Shown here in pieces: positions 1-5,670 of a stretch of DNA of 6,858 nucleotides (position 1 is its first letter; each line of letters opens with the position of its first letter). This DNA is from Dehalococcoidales bacterium. Its GTDB lineage: Bacteria; Chloroflexota; Dehalococcoidia; Dehalococcoidales; UBA3254. The stretch is taken from NCBI GenBank assembly GCA_028718465.1, contig JAQULX010000148.1, forward strand, positions 1 to 6,858, in the 5' to 3' direction. The notes under the pieces were generated by a model that saw only the letters and a list, made by a program, of their open reading frames with translations, was not told the origin of the DNA and made no database searches. A program made the position numbers and the translations under genes.

Positions 1-110
1 TAGAATGGGAGAAGATTTGCAATACCTATCGGCCTAATCAAGCCCTGAATTACCTTACTCCTTGGGAAAATCTCCAAAATCTTCGAAATAAGGAGGCAAG
101 GTGTCACTAA
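1..110 (+). pseudogene. Transposase/integrase C-terminal end (partial, cut by window start)
   Basis: The reading frame whose first full codon is at 3-5 runs open to a TAA at 108-110 and gives 35 residues. The stretch YRPNQALNYLTPWE matches the end of the integrase (rve, DDE) core of IS481/IS3-type transposases, where a Y-R-P-H/N-Q-A-L-x-Y-L-T-P motif lies just after the last catalytic Glu. Only this tail is visible, so the catalytic residues, the family and whether the element is intact cannot be judged. It is typed as a fragment because only a fragment is in the window; the full gene may be complete upstream. The element's right end should lie between 110 and the tRNA at 176. Confidence 0.72.
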
Positions 111-132
111 TCATATGAACGAGTACACGTAC

Positions 133-164
133 TTGATTTTAGTAACGGATTGCCGTAAAATCAA
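133..164. repeat. Inverted repeat / hairpin between transposase and tRNA
   Basis: TTGATTTTA at 133-141 is the exact reverse complement of TAAAATCAA at 156-164. Inside it, CGG (146-148) can pair with CCG (153-155) around an ATTG loop, with a small bulge on the left arm. No T-run follows on the plus strand, so it does not look like a standard intrinsic terminator. Its place, 23 bases after the transposase stop and 11 bases before the tRNA, fits a mobile-element end structure or a transcription barrier. The fold is read by eye. Confidence 0.5.
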
Positions 165-175
165 ATAGATCGTGT

Positions 176-249
176 GGGCCATTAGCTCAGCTGGTTAGAG
201 CGCAGTCCTGATAAGACTGAGGTCTTTGGTTCGAGACCAAAATGGCCCA
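176..249 (+). tRNA. tRNA-Ile (anticodon GAT)
   Basis: A full cloverleaf can be drawn. The acceptor stem GGGCCAT (176-182) pairs with ATGGCCC (242-248), with discriminator A at 249. The D stem GCTC/GAGC (185-188/198-201) holds the loop AGCTGGTTA. The anticodon stem CAGTC/GACTG (203-207/215-219) holds the loop CTGATAA, placing GAT at 210-212. The T stem TTTGG/CCAAA (225-229/237-241) holds the loop TTCGAGA. All stems pair perfectly. The 3' CCA is not encoded, so it must be added by CCA nucleotidyltransferase. Five T residues follow at once (250-254). tRNA-Ile(GAT) often sits inside rRNA operons; here it stands alone next to a mobile element and gene debris, as expected of a tRNA used as an insertion target. 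I found no second copy of its 3' end in the window. Confidence 0.97.
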
Positions 250-362
250 TTTTTCATACCCAAAATTCCATGGAAATAATTAATGAGCTAAACCGATTAT
301 TGGATAATGATGGTATTCAATGAAGTGCTGATATAAGTTGAATATTTAAGATTGGGTATAAA

Positions 363-839
363 TTATTCCCGGCAGTTGTCCATCAGTACAAAAGGATCAT
401 CTTTAATAGGAAGCTCAATCCCGGTGTTATAAAGATACTCATTCGGATCAATAAGGATGTAAAAGCAGTCTTCCGGCTTCTGCATTTTTTCGATAGTCAG
501 CCAGTACTCCACCCTGAAGTCCAGTCCCTCATCGATAATTACAGTATCGTACTGTAGCGAATATTCCCTCATATATCCGGCAAAGTCCTCCGGGATAGTT
601 TTTCTCCAGTATTCCTGGGTGTTCTCCTGAATGGGTTGACATCCAACCTCTGTTAAATGCCGTGGGCAAAAATCATGATAAGTGTTAGCGGTGATATTGG
701 GGACTCCTTTTACGCTCTCTGCCAGCCCTTCTCCTAAAAGGCGGTTGTAGGCCAATAGCAAAACGCTGTTACCCTGTGCCGCCAGTTCCCGGGCTTTCTT
801 CACTGTAAATGGGAGATAACATAAACGCACATTAGGCAA
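363..839 (-). pseudogene. Superfamily I (UvrD/NERD-type) DNA helicase, internal fragment
   Basis: The 158-codon frame matches the middle of UvrD-like/NERD-domain helicases. KKARELAAQG followed by VLLLAYN (about residues 14-32) is the stretch just after the P-loop. TYHDFC (53-58) matches the Q/Ia-region motif. VIIDEGLDF (100-108) is motif II, FYILIDPNEYLY (126-137) motif III, and LMDNCRE (152-158) the 'NCR' motif that normally continues NCRNT. The nominal TTG start is not credible, because the Walker A loop should lie just upstream and is absent in frame; the frame stops right after NCRE, losing motifs IV-VI. Two usually invariant glutamines are changed: DEGQDF reads DEGLDF, and DPNQ reads DPNE. 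Loss of both ends plus these changes indicates a dead remnant of a gene of several hundred residues. Confidence 0.8.
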
Positions 840-909
840 AACAAAGTTGTCTTGCCAGGAGAGCGGGATCCTCCTCAGTCTCCGCCAAAAATGTAACTTT
901 GGGGAGCAT
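832..909 (-). pseudogene. Possible ThyX N-terminal fragment
   Basis: On the minus strand an ATG at 909-907 opens a 25-codon frame ending in TAA (834-832). It contains KVTFLAET, then DPALLARQLCFA. This resembles the start of FAD-dependent thymidylate synthase (ThyX), which typically begins with a hydrophobic strand, a T-x-D-P-like turn and a helix ending A-R-x-C-Y/F. ThyX is over 200 residues long, so only a stub remains, lacking the RHR substrate motif. It overlaps the 5' end of the helicase fragment in a different frame, so a junction lies near 830-840. The alternative is that the same DNA in another frame gives GGSRSPGKTTL, a P-loop-like string that could be the helicase's lost Walker A separated by a frameshift of about 30 bases. 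The match is short and either reading could be chance. Confidence 0.3.
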
Positions 910-1243
910 TTACCCAGGTCAAGTGAATTCCAGCATGCTCAAGCGAGATAGCTGTGCTTAAGTTCGCAGATGCTACTAAGTATCTTGCAAAGCAATGGGG
1001 GTTAAGTGGCAACTGCATAATATTTGGGCGGTAGCTATACCGAATTCTGGATTGTTTTGAATTTGAATAATAAGTTATTCTTTTATGTATGATTGCTTTT
1101 ATAATGTGCTCGAAGGTTGCCCAATTCAAGGAATCCAAAGTCAAAACGGCCTGTTTCAAATATTCATTTTAGATTATAAACTCGCTATCAAGAAATGGAA
1201 AAAATCTCAGCGTAACTGCTAATGTTAGTTGGATGGCGAATAG
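910..1243. other. Unassigned AT-rich stretch upstream of the response regulator
   Basis: No recognisable gene is seen here. A 94-codon minus-strand frame (1159 to 875, TTG start, no Shine-Dalgarno) has no motif I recognise and overlaps the ThyX-like fragment, so I treat it as chance or as decayed DNA. The 5' untranslated region and promoter of the response regulator must lie in this stretch. TATAAA at 1175-1180 is a possible -10 element, but no good -35 sits at the right distance. GGATGG at 1231-1236 is a modest Shine-Dalgarno for the ATG at 1244. Confidence 0.4.
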
Positions 1244-1942
1244 ATGAAGATCCTGGCAATTGAGGATGACGCAAGTACAGTAAAAAGCCTGCAGTTTTAC
1301 CTGCAAATGAGATATCCTGATGTTGACGTAATCACTGCGAGTAATGGTTTAGAGGGCTTGAAACTGGTAGATGACGAGTCGCCTGATCTGGTACTAATAG
1401 ATTCATCATTACCGGATATTGATCACCTTGAGCTGGTTAAGCAAATACGAGTATTTTCCGAAATCCCTTTGCTGGTACTCTCCGATTCAGAGACGGATTT
1501 AGATCGGGCTAGGGGACTGGAAATCGGTGCGGATGATTGTATAAATAAACCATTGAATCCCATTGATTTGTTGGCCAGGGTTAAAGCATTGTTACGCCGG
1601 GCGTATGGATTCAATAATGGTTCAGACCAAATTGTCTCTATCGATAATGAACTTAGGATAAATGTGAGCACACGCGAGGTTTTTCTTTCAGGAAACAGAG
1701 TATATCTCACTCCAATCGAATATAAGCTGCTGCTGGAACTTACGAGAAGCGATGGCAAAATCCTTACTCACCGCTTGATTTTGGATAAGGTCTGGGGAAC
1801 CCAATATGCTGCGGATGAAAGTTTCGTAAAAAAGTATATTTACCGTCTCCGGCGAAAATTGGGCTCTAATAGTTTAAGAAACATTCTGGTTACCGAAAGG
1901 GGCATTGGATACCGGCTCAACAAGATCAAAAACAACAGATGA
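1244..1942 (+). CDS. OmpR/PhoB-family response regulator transcription factor (orphan)
   Basis: A 232-residue cytoplasmic transcription factor with the usual length and domain order. The receiver domain (about 1-119) has the acidic pocket E7-D8-D9, phospho-acceptor D53 in LVLIDSSLPD, S80 and K102 (NKPLNP). The winged-helix DNA-binding domain (about 130-228) has LTPIEYKLL (155-163), the recognition-helix region ending YIYRLRRKLG (198-207) and the wing GIGYRL (220-225). All phosphorylation residues are present, so it should be switchable. The normally conserved Gly after the LPD turn (LPDxxG) is His61. No histidine kinase is adjacent, so the partner must be elsewhere or unorthodox. Its stop overlaps the next ATG (ATGA), coupling it to the DUF1616 gene. 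The target genes are not known; the downstream polysaccharide cluster is a reasonable guess only. The ATG start has a moderate GGATGG upstream. Confidence 0.95.
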   Translation: MKILAIEDDASTVKSLQFYLQMRYPDVDVITASNGLEGLKLVDDESPDLVLIDSSLPDIDHLELVKQIRVFSEIPLLVLSDSETDLDRARGLEIGADDCINKPLNPIDLLARVKALLRRAYGFNNGSDQIVSIDNELRINVSTREVFLSGNRVYLTPIEYKLLLELTRSDGKILTHRLILDKVWGTQYAADESFVKKYIYRLRRKLGSNSLRNILVTERGIGYRLNKIKNNR

Positions 1943-2928
1943 TCCATTCGAACCATGAGATAGAATATCCTCTTCAGGGAATATTTGATAAGGTTACGTT
2001 ATTGAAGATAAAGCTGCTAAAAGGCTTGCCTTTGATTGATCTTATGACGATCATCCTTATTGTCTCCATAATCCTTTTTCCGGATAGTATTATCCGCATT
2101 ATTTTAAGCATACCTTTCCTGCTCTTTTTTCCTGGTTACGCGCTAATTTCGACTTTGTTTCCAGGCGAGAGAGGACCTGGAAGAATGGAACGAATCGCGC
2201 TTAGCTTTGGGCTTAGCATTGTGGTTGTGGCCTTAATTGGTTTCGGCTTAAATTATACAGCCTGGGGGCTGGAGATTAATTCGGTACTATATTCAATCAG
2301 TGCTTTTATCCTGGTGTTATCGTCTATCGCGATGGTCAGGCATGCCCGCATTTCCCGCAAAATTGAATTTACTCAGGGATATACTTTTCGAATTCAGGGT
2401 TGGAACGGCAGAGACTATAATAAATCCCTGACGGTGATTCTGGCAATTTGTGTTGTCGGTGTTGTAGGTGTTCTCAGCTATATTACAGTAATTCCGAAAA
2501 ATGGCGAACAGTTCACTGAGTTTTATATCCTTGGTCTGAACGGCAAAGCGGAGGACTATCCGAATCAGTTCTTGATGGTGCAGGGAAATGTAATTGAGGT
2601 GAGGTATGGAACTACTCCAATCACCATGACAAATACTCCGATAGGGAAAGTGACCCTGGGGATAGTAAATCATGAGCAACAGGAAATGACATATTCTGTT
2701 GTGATTAAAATAGATGACCGGCAGGTTAGTGTTAATCTCTCCGGCAGTCACCTGGAAAAACTGGATGGGATAGTCCTTCAACCTGGTCAAACTTGGTTGA
2801 AAGAATTGGGATTTACTCCCTGGCATACTGGAGATAACCAGAAGGTCGAGTTTTTGTTGTATAAGAACGGGATCTTGGCCTCTGATAATTCTTTGCATAT
2901 TTGGATTGATGTCGAGAATGCTCAGTAA
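1939..2928 (+). CDS. DUF1616 integral membrane protein
   Basis: A 329-residue membrane protein. Hydrophobic segments lie at about 30-48, 50-72, 86-106, 115-134 and 163-185, followed by a soluble C-terminal domain of about 140 residues. The hallmark FFPGYALISTLFPGE (63-77) and the downstream 'FYILGLNGKAEDYP' and 'GIVNHEQQEMTYSV' stretches identify the DUF1616 family, found in archaea and some bacteria and often near surface-glycan genes; its biochemical role is not known to me. The C-terminal part looks beta-rich, like an extracytoplasmic sandwich, with five helices placing it opposite the N-terminus. There is no Shine-Dalgarno before the ATG, and translation probably depends on re-initiation from the response-regulator stop (4-base overlap). 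That tight coupling suggests the two act together, for example as envelope sensor or effector and regulator, but this is inference. Confidence 0.88.
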   Translation: MIHSNHEIEYPLQGIFDKVTLLKIKLLKGLPLIDLMTIILIVSIILFPDSIIRIILSIPFLLFFPGYALISTLFPGERGPGRMERIALSFGLSIVVVALIGFGLNYTAWGLEINSVLYSISAFILVLSSIAMVRHARISRKIEFTQGYTFRIQGWNGRDYNKSLTVILAICVVGVVGVLSYITVIPKNGEQFTEFYILGLNGKAEDYPNQFLMVQGNVIEVRYGTTPITMTNTPIGKVTLGIVNHEQQEMTYSVVIKIDDRQVSVNLSGSHLEKLDGIVLQPGQTWLKELGFTPWHTGDNQKVEFLLYKNGILASDNSLHIWIDVENAQ

Positions 2929-3018
2929 CAGGAATATCGACCTGGAATGGCCGTATTTTAATATACCTGGTGACACCTCTGATCCGCTGGCCTCGGTCAG
3001 CCGGCTTGCTTGATCAAT

Positions 3019-3174
3019 ATGTCTACATTGCATAGGCTTCGCCTACCTGAGTTGGTGGGACTGAAGGATAATACAAAGTCTATCCGACTTGATTCTTCCT
3101 CGGTATTTAATTTCCACCAATATCCACCTTGGCAGGCACTATTGGTCACCATGATGGACACCTTCTTATTGTAA
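3019..3174 (+). pseudogene. Unrecognised 51-codon frame, possible remnant of a polysaccharide gene
   Basis: An ATG at 3019 opens a 51-residue frame ending in TAA at 3172-3174. It has no Shine-Dalgarno. The end of the product, PPWQALLVTMMDTFLL, looks like the entry into a first membrane helix. Its position reminds me of the N-termini of CapD/FlaA1-type sugar epimerases or polyprenyl glycosylphosphotransferases, where a basic or Trp-containing stretch precedes 'LLDxLLI'. The frame stops just as the helix begins. This is a weak resemblance and the frame could be chance; the main support is that it lies in a debris-rich stretch within a glycan locus. Confidence 0.22.
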
Positions 3175-3238
3175 ATTCTTATTGACGAATGTCTTGTCTG
3201 TGTGATCATTCTGGAAACCATTAGTCTGTATTTAATTC

Positions 3239-3243
3239 GAGGT
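3239..3243 (+). promoter_or_regulatory. Shine-Dalgarno of the glmS remnant
   Basis: GAGGT sits 4 bases before the ATG at 3248, a strong ribosome binding site. It suggests that the original glmS 5' end is preserved even though most of the gene is gone, and that the shortened frame could still be translated. Confidence 0.6.
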
Positions 3244-3247
3244 AATT

Positions 3248-3619
3248 ATGTGTGGGATAGTTGGTTGCATCGAGCAGCCTCCGGTAATACGTGATACTGT
3301 GCCGGGAATTCGAGATTTTAATAATTATTTACCTGGCTTGTGGAGGGCTTCAGGTAAAAATAATAGCGAGATACTGATTTTAGCCTGTGGCACATCTTAC
3401 CATGCGGGTTTAATCGGAAAGCATGTTATAGAAGAAATTCTCAGCATTTCTGTTCGAGTAGAACTGGCCTCGGAAGTCAATCATCGTAATTGCGCAGAGA
3501 GTTATGCAGCAGGAGAATTAAAGCACGGTTCGTTTTCATTAGTACAACAAGATACTCCGGTAGTTGCGATCGTAGCTCAAGTTAAGACTTATAGTTCCAT
3601 GCTCACAAATATTAAATGA
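3248..3619 (+). pseudogene. glmS: Internally deleted glmS (glucosamine-6-phosphate synthase) remnant
   Basis: Full GlmS (about 600 residues) makes glucosamine-6-phosphate from fructose-6-phosphate and glutamine. It has an N-terminal glutaminase and two SIS domains. This 123-codon frame is a mosaic of three GlmS pieces. MCGIVGCI (1-8) holds the glutaminase nucleophile Cys2. EQPPVIRDT through ILACGTSYHAG to ELASEVNHRN (9-81) is the linker and the start of SIS domain 1, including the CGTS sugar-phosphate loop (47-50). AESYAAGELKHG through TPVVAIVAQ to MLTNIK (83-123) comes from SIS domain 2. Missing are the rest of the glutaminase, the SQSGET loop, about half of each SIS domain and the C-terminal DKPRNLAKSVTVE-type tail. 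It therefore cannot be a working GlmS. Both junctions (near 3271 and 3490) keep the frame, and the ribosome binding site is intact, so a short product may be made. An intact glmS is expected elsewhere in the genome. Confidence 0.85.
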
Positions 3620-3670
3620 GTAATATTATTCATTTTTCCAGGAATATACAATTCATTCAGGGTAGCGTAA

Positions 3671-3704
3671 CTGGTTTAAGGCTTATCCAAAAGCTTTTTA
3701 CCAG
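3671..3704. repeat. Imperfect hairpin between glmS remnant and GT2 gene
   Basis: CTGGT (3671-3675) pairs with ACCAG (3700-3704). After a T-T/T-T mismatch, AAGGCTT (3678-3684) pairs with AAGCTTT (3691-3697) including one G-T pair, leaving a six-base loop. AGCGTA occurs on both flanks as a direct repeat (3664-3669 and 3703-3708). No T-run follows, so an intrinsic terminator is unlikely. It could be an mRNA structure in the leader of the glycan operon, or debris. Read by eye only. Confidence 0.3.
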
Positions 3705-3797
3705 CGTAGATAACGTTTTCCACAAAGAATACAGTTATGCATCCGGCTTATCAGATATCTATCGATGAAATAATAAGCAAGAGGCATCAATTAAAGA

Positions 3798-4529
3798 ATG
3801 TCTAAATCTATCGGATCTCCTCAATTGTCCGGGTTGCCTGTAACACGATATAAAGTTGTAGCCGCGATTCCCTGTTTAAATACCCAGGAGTCTATTTCAA
3901 ACATTGTCTTAAAATGTAGAAAATTTGTTGATGAGGTAATAGTCGTTGATGATGGTTCTACGGATGCAACAGCGGAATCGGCAAAAAGTTTCGGTGCCAG
4001 AGTTATAAGCCATGGAACGAATAAGGGTTATGGTGAAGCTATGAATTCCTGTTTTGAGGCAGCCCGGGCAAACGCTGCGGATATATTAGTCATCCTGGAT
4101 GGTGATGGACAGCATAACCCTGATGAAATACCGCAATTATTGACCCCGATTTTAAAAGATGGTGCAAGTATGGTTATTGGATCCAGGTTTCTCTCTAACA
4201 AGAATAAAATACCGAATTATCGTAAGTTTGGTATTGGCTTAATCACTTTCCTCTGGAATTTCGGCTCAAGGATCAAGGTTACCGATACACAGAGCGGCTT
4301 CCGGGCATACAGAATGAGTTTGCTTAAAGGGCTTGAATTCACTGAGGATGGTATGGCTTTAAGCATTGAAATATTGGAAAAAATACGTAAGCTGAATCCG
4401 CGGATTAAGGAGGTGCCCATTACCTGCTCTTACGATAATAACAACTCTCATCTTTGTATCAAGGCCTTCTGCCATGGCTTCAGCGTGGCCTTTTCCGTCA
4501 TAAGAATACGTTTTAAAAATACAATATAG
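3798..4529 (+). CDS. GT2-family glycosyltransferase (dolichol/polyprenyl-phosphate sugar synthase-like)
   Basis: A 243-residue GT-A fold enzyme that probably moves a sugar from a nucleotide donor to a polyprenyl phosphate or a growing glycan at the inner face of the membrane. The nucleotide-binding motif VVDDGSTD is at 49-56, and the metal-binding DGDGQH (the DxD site) at 101-106. GSRF (128-131) and TDTQSGFRAYR (162-172) are typical of the DPM1/DPG-synthase branch of GT2. PITCSYD (207-213) and the HG-containing helix (226-237) close the catalytic domain. The protein ends before the two C-terminal membrane helices found in many relatives, so it is a soluble or peripheral version; both short and long forms exist, and it may be naturally short. 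The donor sugar cannot be read from sequence. A GAGG at 3781-3784 is rather far (13 bases) from the ATG. It is the first gene of the glycan cluster, with 55 bases before wecB. Confidence 0.92.
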   Translation: MSKSIGSPQLSGLPVTRYKVVAAIPCLNTQESISNIVLKCRKFVDEVIVVDDGSTDATAESAKSFGARVISHGTNKGYGEAMNSCFEAARANAADILVILDGDGQHNPDEIPQLLTPILKDGASMVIGSRFLSNKNKIPNYRKFGIGLITFLWNFGSRIKVTDTQSGFRAYRMSLLKGLEFTEDGMALSIEILEKIRKLNPRIKEVPITCSYDNNNSHLCIKAFCHGFSVAFSVIRIRFKNTI

Positions 4530-4570
4530 AGCATTTCTCTTACTTTTTGTAATTCAGCACTGAAAATTAA

Positions 4571-4574
4571 AGGA
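4571..4574 (+). promoter_or_regulatory. Shine-Dalgarno supporting the TTG start of wecB
   Basis: AGGA, within AAAGGAAAA, lies 10 bases before the TTG at 4585. No in-frame ATG is available before the conserved first strand of WecB, and starting at the TTG gives MKIALVLGTRPE, the expected N-terminus. Confidence 0.6.
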
Positions 4575-4584
4575 AAACAGTCAA

Positions 4585-5670
4585 TTGAAAATAGCGTTAG
4601 TATTGGGTACCCGCCCTGAGATTATCAAGCTGTCCCCGGTAATAAAAGAATTGGAGAAGAGAGGTGCTGACTATTTCATTATTCATACCGGTCAGCATTA
4701 TTCATACAACATGGATAAAATCTTCTTCAACCAATTGAGGCTTCCTGAAGCAAAATATAACCTGGAGGTTGGCTCAGGGTCTCATGCTGAACAAACAGCC
4801 AATATTTTAAAGAGGATAGAAAAGGTATATCGTCAGGAAAAACCGGATATCTTGCTGGTACAGGGAGATACCAATACCGTTCTGGCCGGGGCACTGGCGG
4901 CTACCAAGTTGCACATACAGGTTGGACATGTGGAATCCGGACTTCGCAGCTATGACCGTAATATGCCGGAAGAAGTAAATAGAGTGCTGGCAGACCATTG
5001 TTCTGACTACTTATTTGCTCCTACCGAGAAGGCCGGGAACATCTTGCGTGGCGAAGGCATACCGGAAGAGAAGATCTATATTACCGGAAATACCATTGTG
5101 GATGCCGTGTACCAGAATTTGGAGATAGCCAATAGTAATCATAGTGATAACGTAAATGGTCTGAGGATTAACCCCAATGAATATTTTCTCGTAACCCTGC
5201 ATCGTCAAGAGAATGTAGATGATCATTCTCGATTTGCTTCAATCTTAAAGGGTTTGGATAGGATAGCATCCAATTACCGATTTCCAGTTATTTACCCCAT
5301 TCATCCCCGCTCCAGAAAAATGATAGCCCAATTTAAGTTAAATACAGGATCTCTGAGGCTTATCGAGCCGGCAGACTTTTTCGAATTTCTAAAATTAGAA
5401 AAAGATGCGCGGCTAATCCTTACTGATTCGGGAGGTGTTCAAGAAGAAAGCTGTATCTTGGGTACCCCGTGTGTCACTCTCAGAGATAACACTGAACGAC
5501 CTGAGACTGTATACGTAGGAGCCAATGTGCTGGCCGGAGCAAACCCGGAAAAAATATTGACATGTTCCGGAATGATGCTGGACAGGGGCGATGGCTGGAA
5601 TAATCCTTTCGGTGATGGCAGGGCGGGTGAGAGGATAGTTTCGATATTATTTGGAGGAAAACATGTCTAA
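4585..5670 (+). CDS. wecB: UDP-N-acetylglucosamine 2-epimerase, non-hydrolysing
   Basis: A cytoplasmic enzyme of 361 residues, the normal family length (about 360-380). It interconverts UDP-GlcNAc and UDP-ManNAc, the precursor of ManNAc and ManNAcA residues in surface glycans. Residues lining the active site are all present: GTRPE (8-12, with Arg10), HTGQH (34-38), QGDTNTV (93-99, Asp95), HVESGLR (115-121, Glu117), PEEVNR (128-133), the catalytic-region His206 in LHRQEN, and DSGGVQEE (281-288) with TERPE (303-307) for UDP binding. It has the two Rossmann-like domains of the GT-B fold. Translation starts at TTG. The end overlaps the next gene by 8 bases, so they are co-translated. No UDP-ManNAc dehydrogenase (wecC) is visible, so the product may be used directly or the dehydrogenase lies downstream. 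Confidence 0.97.
   Translation: MKIALVLGTRPEIIKLSPVIKELEKRGADYFIIHTGQHYSYNMDKIFFNQLRLPEAKYNLEVGSGSHAEQTANILKRIEKVYRQEKPDILLVQGDTNTVLAGALAATKLHIQVGHVESGLRSYDRNMPEEVNRVLADHCSDYLFAPTEKAGNILRGEGIPEEKIYITGNTIVDAVYQNLEIANSNHSDNVNGLRINPNEYFLVTLHRQENVDDHSRFASILKGLDRIASNYRFPVIYPIHPRSRKMIAQFKLNTGSLRLIEPADFFEFLKLEKDARLILTDSGGVQEESCILGTPCVTLRDNTERPETVYVGANVLAGANPEKILTCSGMMLDRGDGWNNPFGDGRAGERIVSILFGGKHV
5653..5657 (+). promoter_or_regulatory. Shine-Dalgarno that fixes the SDR start
   Basis: GGAGG lies 5 bases before the ATG at 5663. The in-frame TTG at 5651 overlaps this site and would add four residues (MEEN) before the conserved MSKILVTGG, so the ATG is the better start. Confidence 0.8.

Larger units (their letters stand above)
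2929..3247. other. Intergenic stretch, probably decayed coding DNA
   Basis: This 319-base gap between the DUF1616 gene and the glmS remnant has no intact gene. A hairpin, GCTGGC/GGTCAGC-type with one G-T pair around a CTCG tetraloop, lies at 2986-3001, about 57 bases after the DUF1616 stop. It lacks a following T-run, so it is at best a weak or Rho-assisted end of the upstream operon. TTGACG at 3182-3187 resembles a -35 box, but nothing close to TATAAT follows at 16-18 bases. A 51-codon frame at 3019-3174 is listed separately. Confidence 0.4.

Noticed and set aside
256..359. ATACCCAA (256-263) and TTGGGTAT (352-359), an 8-base inverted repeat spanning the gap after the tRNA
   Set aside because: It could mark a tiny mobile element, but the arms are short, do not extend, and no target duplication is visible. 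It is likely chance.
875..1159. 94-codon minus-strand frame upstream of the response regulator
   Set aside because: No Shine-Dalgarno, a TTG start, no recognisable motif, and overlap with the ThyX-like fragment. Kept only as a note in the unassigned stretch.
2317..3033. 238-codon minus-strand frame opposite the DUF1616 gene
   Set aside because: It lies antisense to a clearly coding membrane protein, and its product has no motif. It is a shadow of the real gene.
3033..3045. TAGGC-TTC-GCCTA mini hairpin
   Set aside because: Only five pairs with a three-base loop and no T-run. Too weak to call a terminator or regulatory element.
3182..3209. TTGACG as a sigma-70 promoter for the glmS remnant
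   Set aside because: No hexamer resembling TATAAT lies 16-18 bases downstream.
3737..3805. 22-codon ATG frame overlapping the start of the GT2 gene, a possible leader peptide
   Set aside because: No Shine-Dalgarno, no run of regulatory codons and no attenuator-like hairpin after it. Short frames of this size are common by chance.
4543..4570. TTCAG-CA-CTGAA palindrome after the GT2 gene as a terminator
   Set aside because: The two-base loop is too tight, the stem is weak, and it is followed by A-rich sequence and the wecB ribosome binding site rather than T residues.
5651..5662. TTG at 5651 as the start of the SDR gene
   Set aside because: It overlaps the GGAGG that serves the ATG at 5663 and adds four residues before the conserved N-terminus.
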